Part shown: piece by piece, positions 5,207-6,494 of the stretch | How the letters are laid out: each line of letters begins with the position of its first letter | How positions within the stretch are numbered: the first letter of the stretch is position 1 | Source: Methanosarcinales archaeon | GTDB taxonomy: Archaea > Halobacteriota > Methanosarcinia > Methanosarcinales > Methanogasteraceae | Length of the DNA: 6,494 nucleotides | Reading direction: 5' to 3' | NCBI GenBank assembly: GCA_012961645.1 | Contig: DTYY01000071.1 | Span: forward strand, 1 to 6,494 | The notes under the pieces: model-generated | The model's input: the letters and a program-made list of their open reading frames with translations, nothing else | Database searches by the model: none | What the model was told of the DNA's origin: nothing | Position numbers and translations under genes: made by a program

Positions 5207-6494
5207 CACGTCAGAGACCGGTTTTCGGATGCGAAGTATCGCTGATCGCGGCACTGGTGCTGCTGATGGTTCTTTCACACGTTGCAGCCGCATACAGCGA
5301 GGATGACATCGAATGGAATTACGCGGGCGCAGAGACCATGCATAAGAACGATACGCACGAACTCGGGAGTTATCTCATCAAGATCGTCGATTTTGCTGCG
5401 AGTTCTGGTCTGGTGTTCCTGAACGTGAGTTGTGGTAACAGGTCAATCGATGTCATCCTGTGCAACGGCACGAAATGCAACGAATTAGATGAACTGGTAT
5501 ATGACGATGAGATCAAGATCAGGGTCACAGAGGTCTCTGGCGATCCTCAGCTATGGATCGATGAAGCAGACAAGCCGCATGCAGAGATCGAGTTCTATGA
5601 ACGAAGGATTCCAGAGCTCACAGTCTCTATCTCATCATACAAAGAAGAATACCCCCCATATATGCCTGATATCCCGGTCAAAGTCGAGATCAGGAACAGA
5701 GGAGATACCGAAATCGAGGATGTTGAGGTCGTGATCGACACCGGTGGGCTCCTGTTGCTTGACAGGGATTTCAATACCAGGATCGAGGATGGTCAGGTAA
5801 GAGCAACCTTTGAGAATATAACGGACGGTGACAAGGAGTCGATACGCCTGCGTTTCGTTGTTCCGCATCTTCCGGACCTGCGGCCATTCACGATCACTGC
5901 AAATGTGACCGGTAACGACATCAAGGATGTCAGATATGCTGACTCAGTCCCATACACCGTCCTGGTGCTGCCCGAGTGCGGGCTTGAGATCGAGAAGAGC
6001 GTGGAAAGCCCGGTAAATGTATCGGAACCTGCAAACGTAGAGATCTCTATTGCCAATAACGGCATCACAGACATCGACTCAATCACGCTCTCTGATACAC
6101 TTCCTGACGGTTCTCCTTTTGAGCCTTCCATCGAACCTCTGTGGAAATTCTCTCTTGAATCTGGTAAGGAGATCAGGTATTCATACGGTATCAGATGCAA
6201 AATGCCAGACGAATACGAGCTTTCTCCAGCGATTGCAAATTTCAGTTTCAAGGGACGCGATCACTCTTTTTCTTCCAACTCTCCAGCATTGACCGTTGAA
6301 GGAAGCTTTGTCAGACTCAGCAAAACAGTTGATCCGGTGATCGTTGAAGCTGGCAGTTCTGCCCGAGTCATACTCACCGCTGAAAACACAGGAAACATGC
6401 CTGCGAAAGTTCGGATCGAGGATAAACTCCCTGATAATGTCAATTTTGTGAAAGGCGGAATGATCATTGACACGGTGATCGCTGCGAACGAAAC
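5203..6494 (+). CDS. Secreted DUF11-repeat surface (S-layer-associated) protein, 3'-partial
   Basis: GTG 5203 overlaps the previous stop (GTGA), and the frame stays open for 430 codons to the window end. GAGGAG at 5183-5188 is the nearest Shine-Dalgarno-like motif, though its spacing is long; the next in-frame ATG lies inside the signal sequence, so GTG is preferred. Residues 1-30 are a Sec signal peptide with likely cleavage after HVAAA. Residues about 36-135 form a beta-rich domain similar in pattern to N-terminal domains of archaeal S-layer-related proteins, with Cys77, Cys87 and Cys92. Residues about 138-255 look like a CARDB/NEW3-type Ig-like domain (PVKVEIRNRGDTEIEDVEV). DUF11-type repeats follow from about 261 (LEIEKSVESPVNVSEPANVE) and 370 (VRLSKTVDPVIVEAG...NTG...DKLPD). 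Complete N-glycosylation sequons are at N49, N74, N79, N88, N205, N234, N272 and N346. It is probably exposed at the cell surface. Whether the C-terminus has a membrane anchor or PGF-CTERM-like signal lies outside the window. Confidence 0.85.
   Translation, partial: MTRQRPVFGCEVSLIAALVLLMVLSHVAAAYSEDDIEWNYAGAETMHKNDTHELGSYLIKIVDFAASSGLVFLNVSCGNRSIDVILCNGTKCNELDELVYDDEIKIRVTEVSGDPQLWIDEADKPHAEIEFYERRIPELTVSISSYKEEYPPYMPDIPVKVEIRNRGDTEIEDVEVVIDTGGLLLLDRDFNTRIEDGQVRATFENITDGDKESIRLRFVVPHLPDLRPFTITANVTGNDIKDVRYADSVPYTVLVLPECGLEIEKSVESPVNVSEPANVEISIANNGITDIDSITLSDTLPDGSPFEPSIEPLWKFSLESGKEIRYSYGIRCKMPDEYELSPAIANFSFKGRDHSFSSNSPALTVEGSFVRLSKTVDPVIVEAGSSARVILTAENTGNMPAKVRIEDKLPDNVNFVKGGMIIDTVIAANE

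Overview
This window looks like the chromosome of an anaerobic euryarchaeon related to methanogens or methane oxidisers (Methanomicrobia in the broad sense). The evidence is the archaeal GGTGA/AGGAG ribosome-binding motifs at tightly overlapping starts, a TATA-like box with a purine-rich BRE-like stretch before the main operon, a DUF2149-type small membrane protein, and a DUF11-type surface protein. The assignment rests on gene content and recalled family resemblance; genus is not resolved.

Layout: all genes found are on the + strand. Positions 1-705 hold the C-terminal part of a nucleoside-recognition/Gate-domain membrane protein that is cut by the left edge. A short gap (706-803) carries a probable promoter and a 12-nt direct repeat that duplicates the start region of the next gene. 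From 804 to the right edge there is one tightly packed run of genes: an extracytoplasmic substrate-binding protein with an N-terminal EF-hand/dockerin-like loop (804-1997), two tandem FecCD/BtuC-type permeases (2001-3062 and 3059-4084), their ATPase (4081-4854), a small one-span DUF2149 protein with an ExbD-like membrane aspartate (about 4856-5206), and a secreted glycoprotein-like protein with DUF11-type repeats (5203 to beyond the window, a GTG start and no stop in the window). Junctions are 3 nt, 4-nt overlap, 4-nt overlap, 1 nt and 4-nt overlap, so co-translation is likely.

How the genes may work together: the binding protein, two permeases and ATPase form a complete type II ABC importer for a metal chelate such as a corrinoid, heme or siderophore; the sequence does not settle the substrate. 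The next two genes are the unexpected part. An ExbD-like membrane protein and a repeat-rich surface protein fused translationally to an importer operon suggest a proton-motive-force-driven device acting at the cell envelope or S-layer, in a cell type expected to lack a Gram-negative outer membrane. The second permease is itself odd: it has lost the conserved coupling-loop residues, and its middle is far more AT-rich than the matching part of its neighbour, which points to an asymmetric heterodimer and perhaps a mosaic gene.
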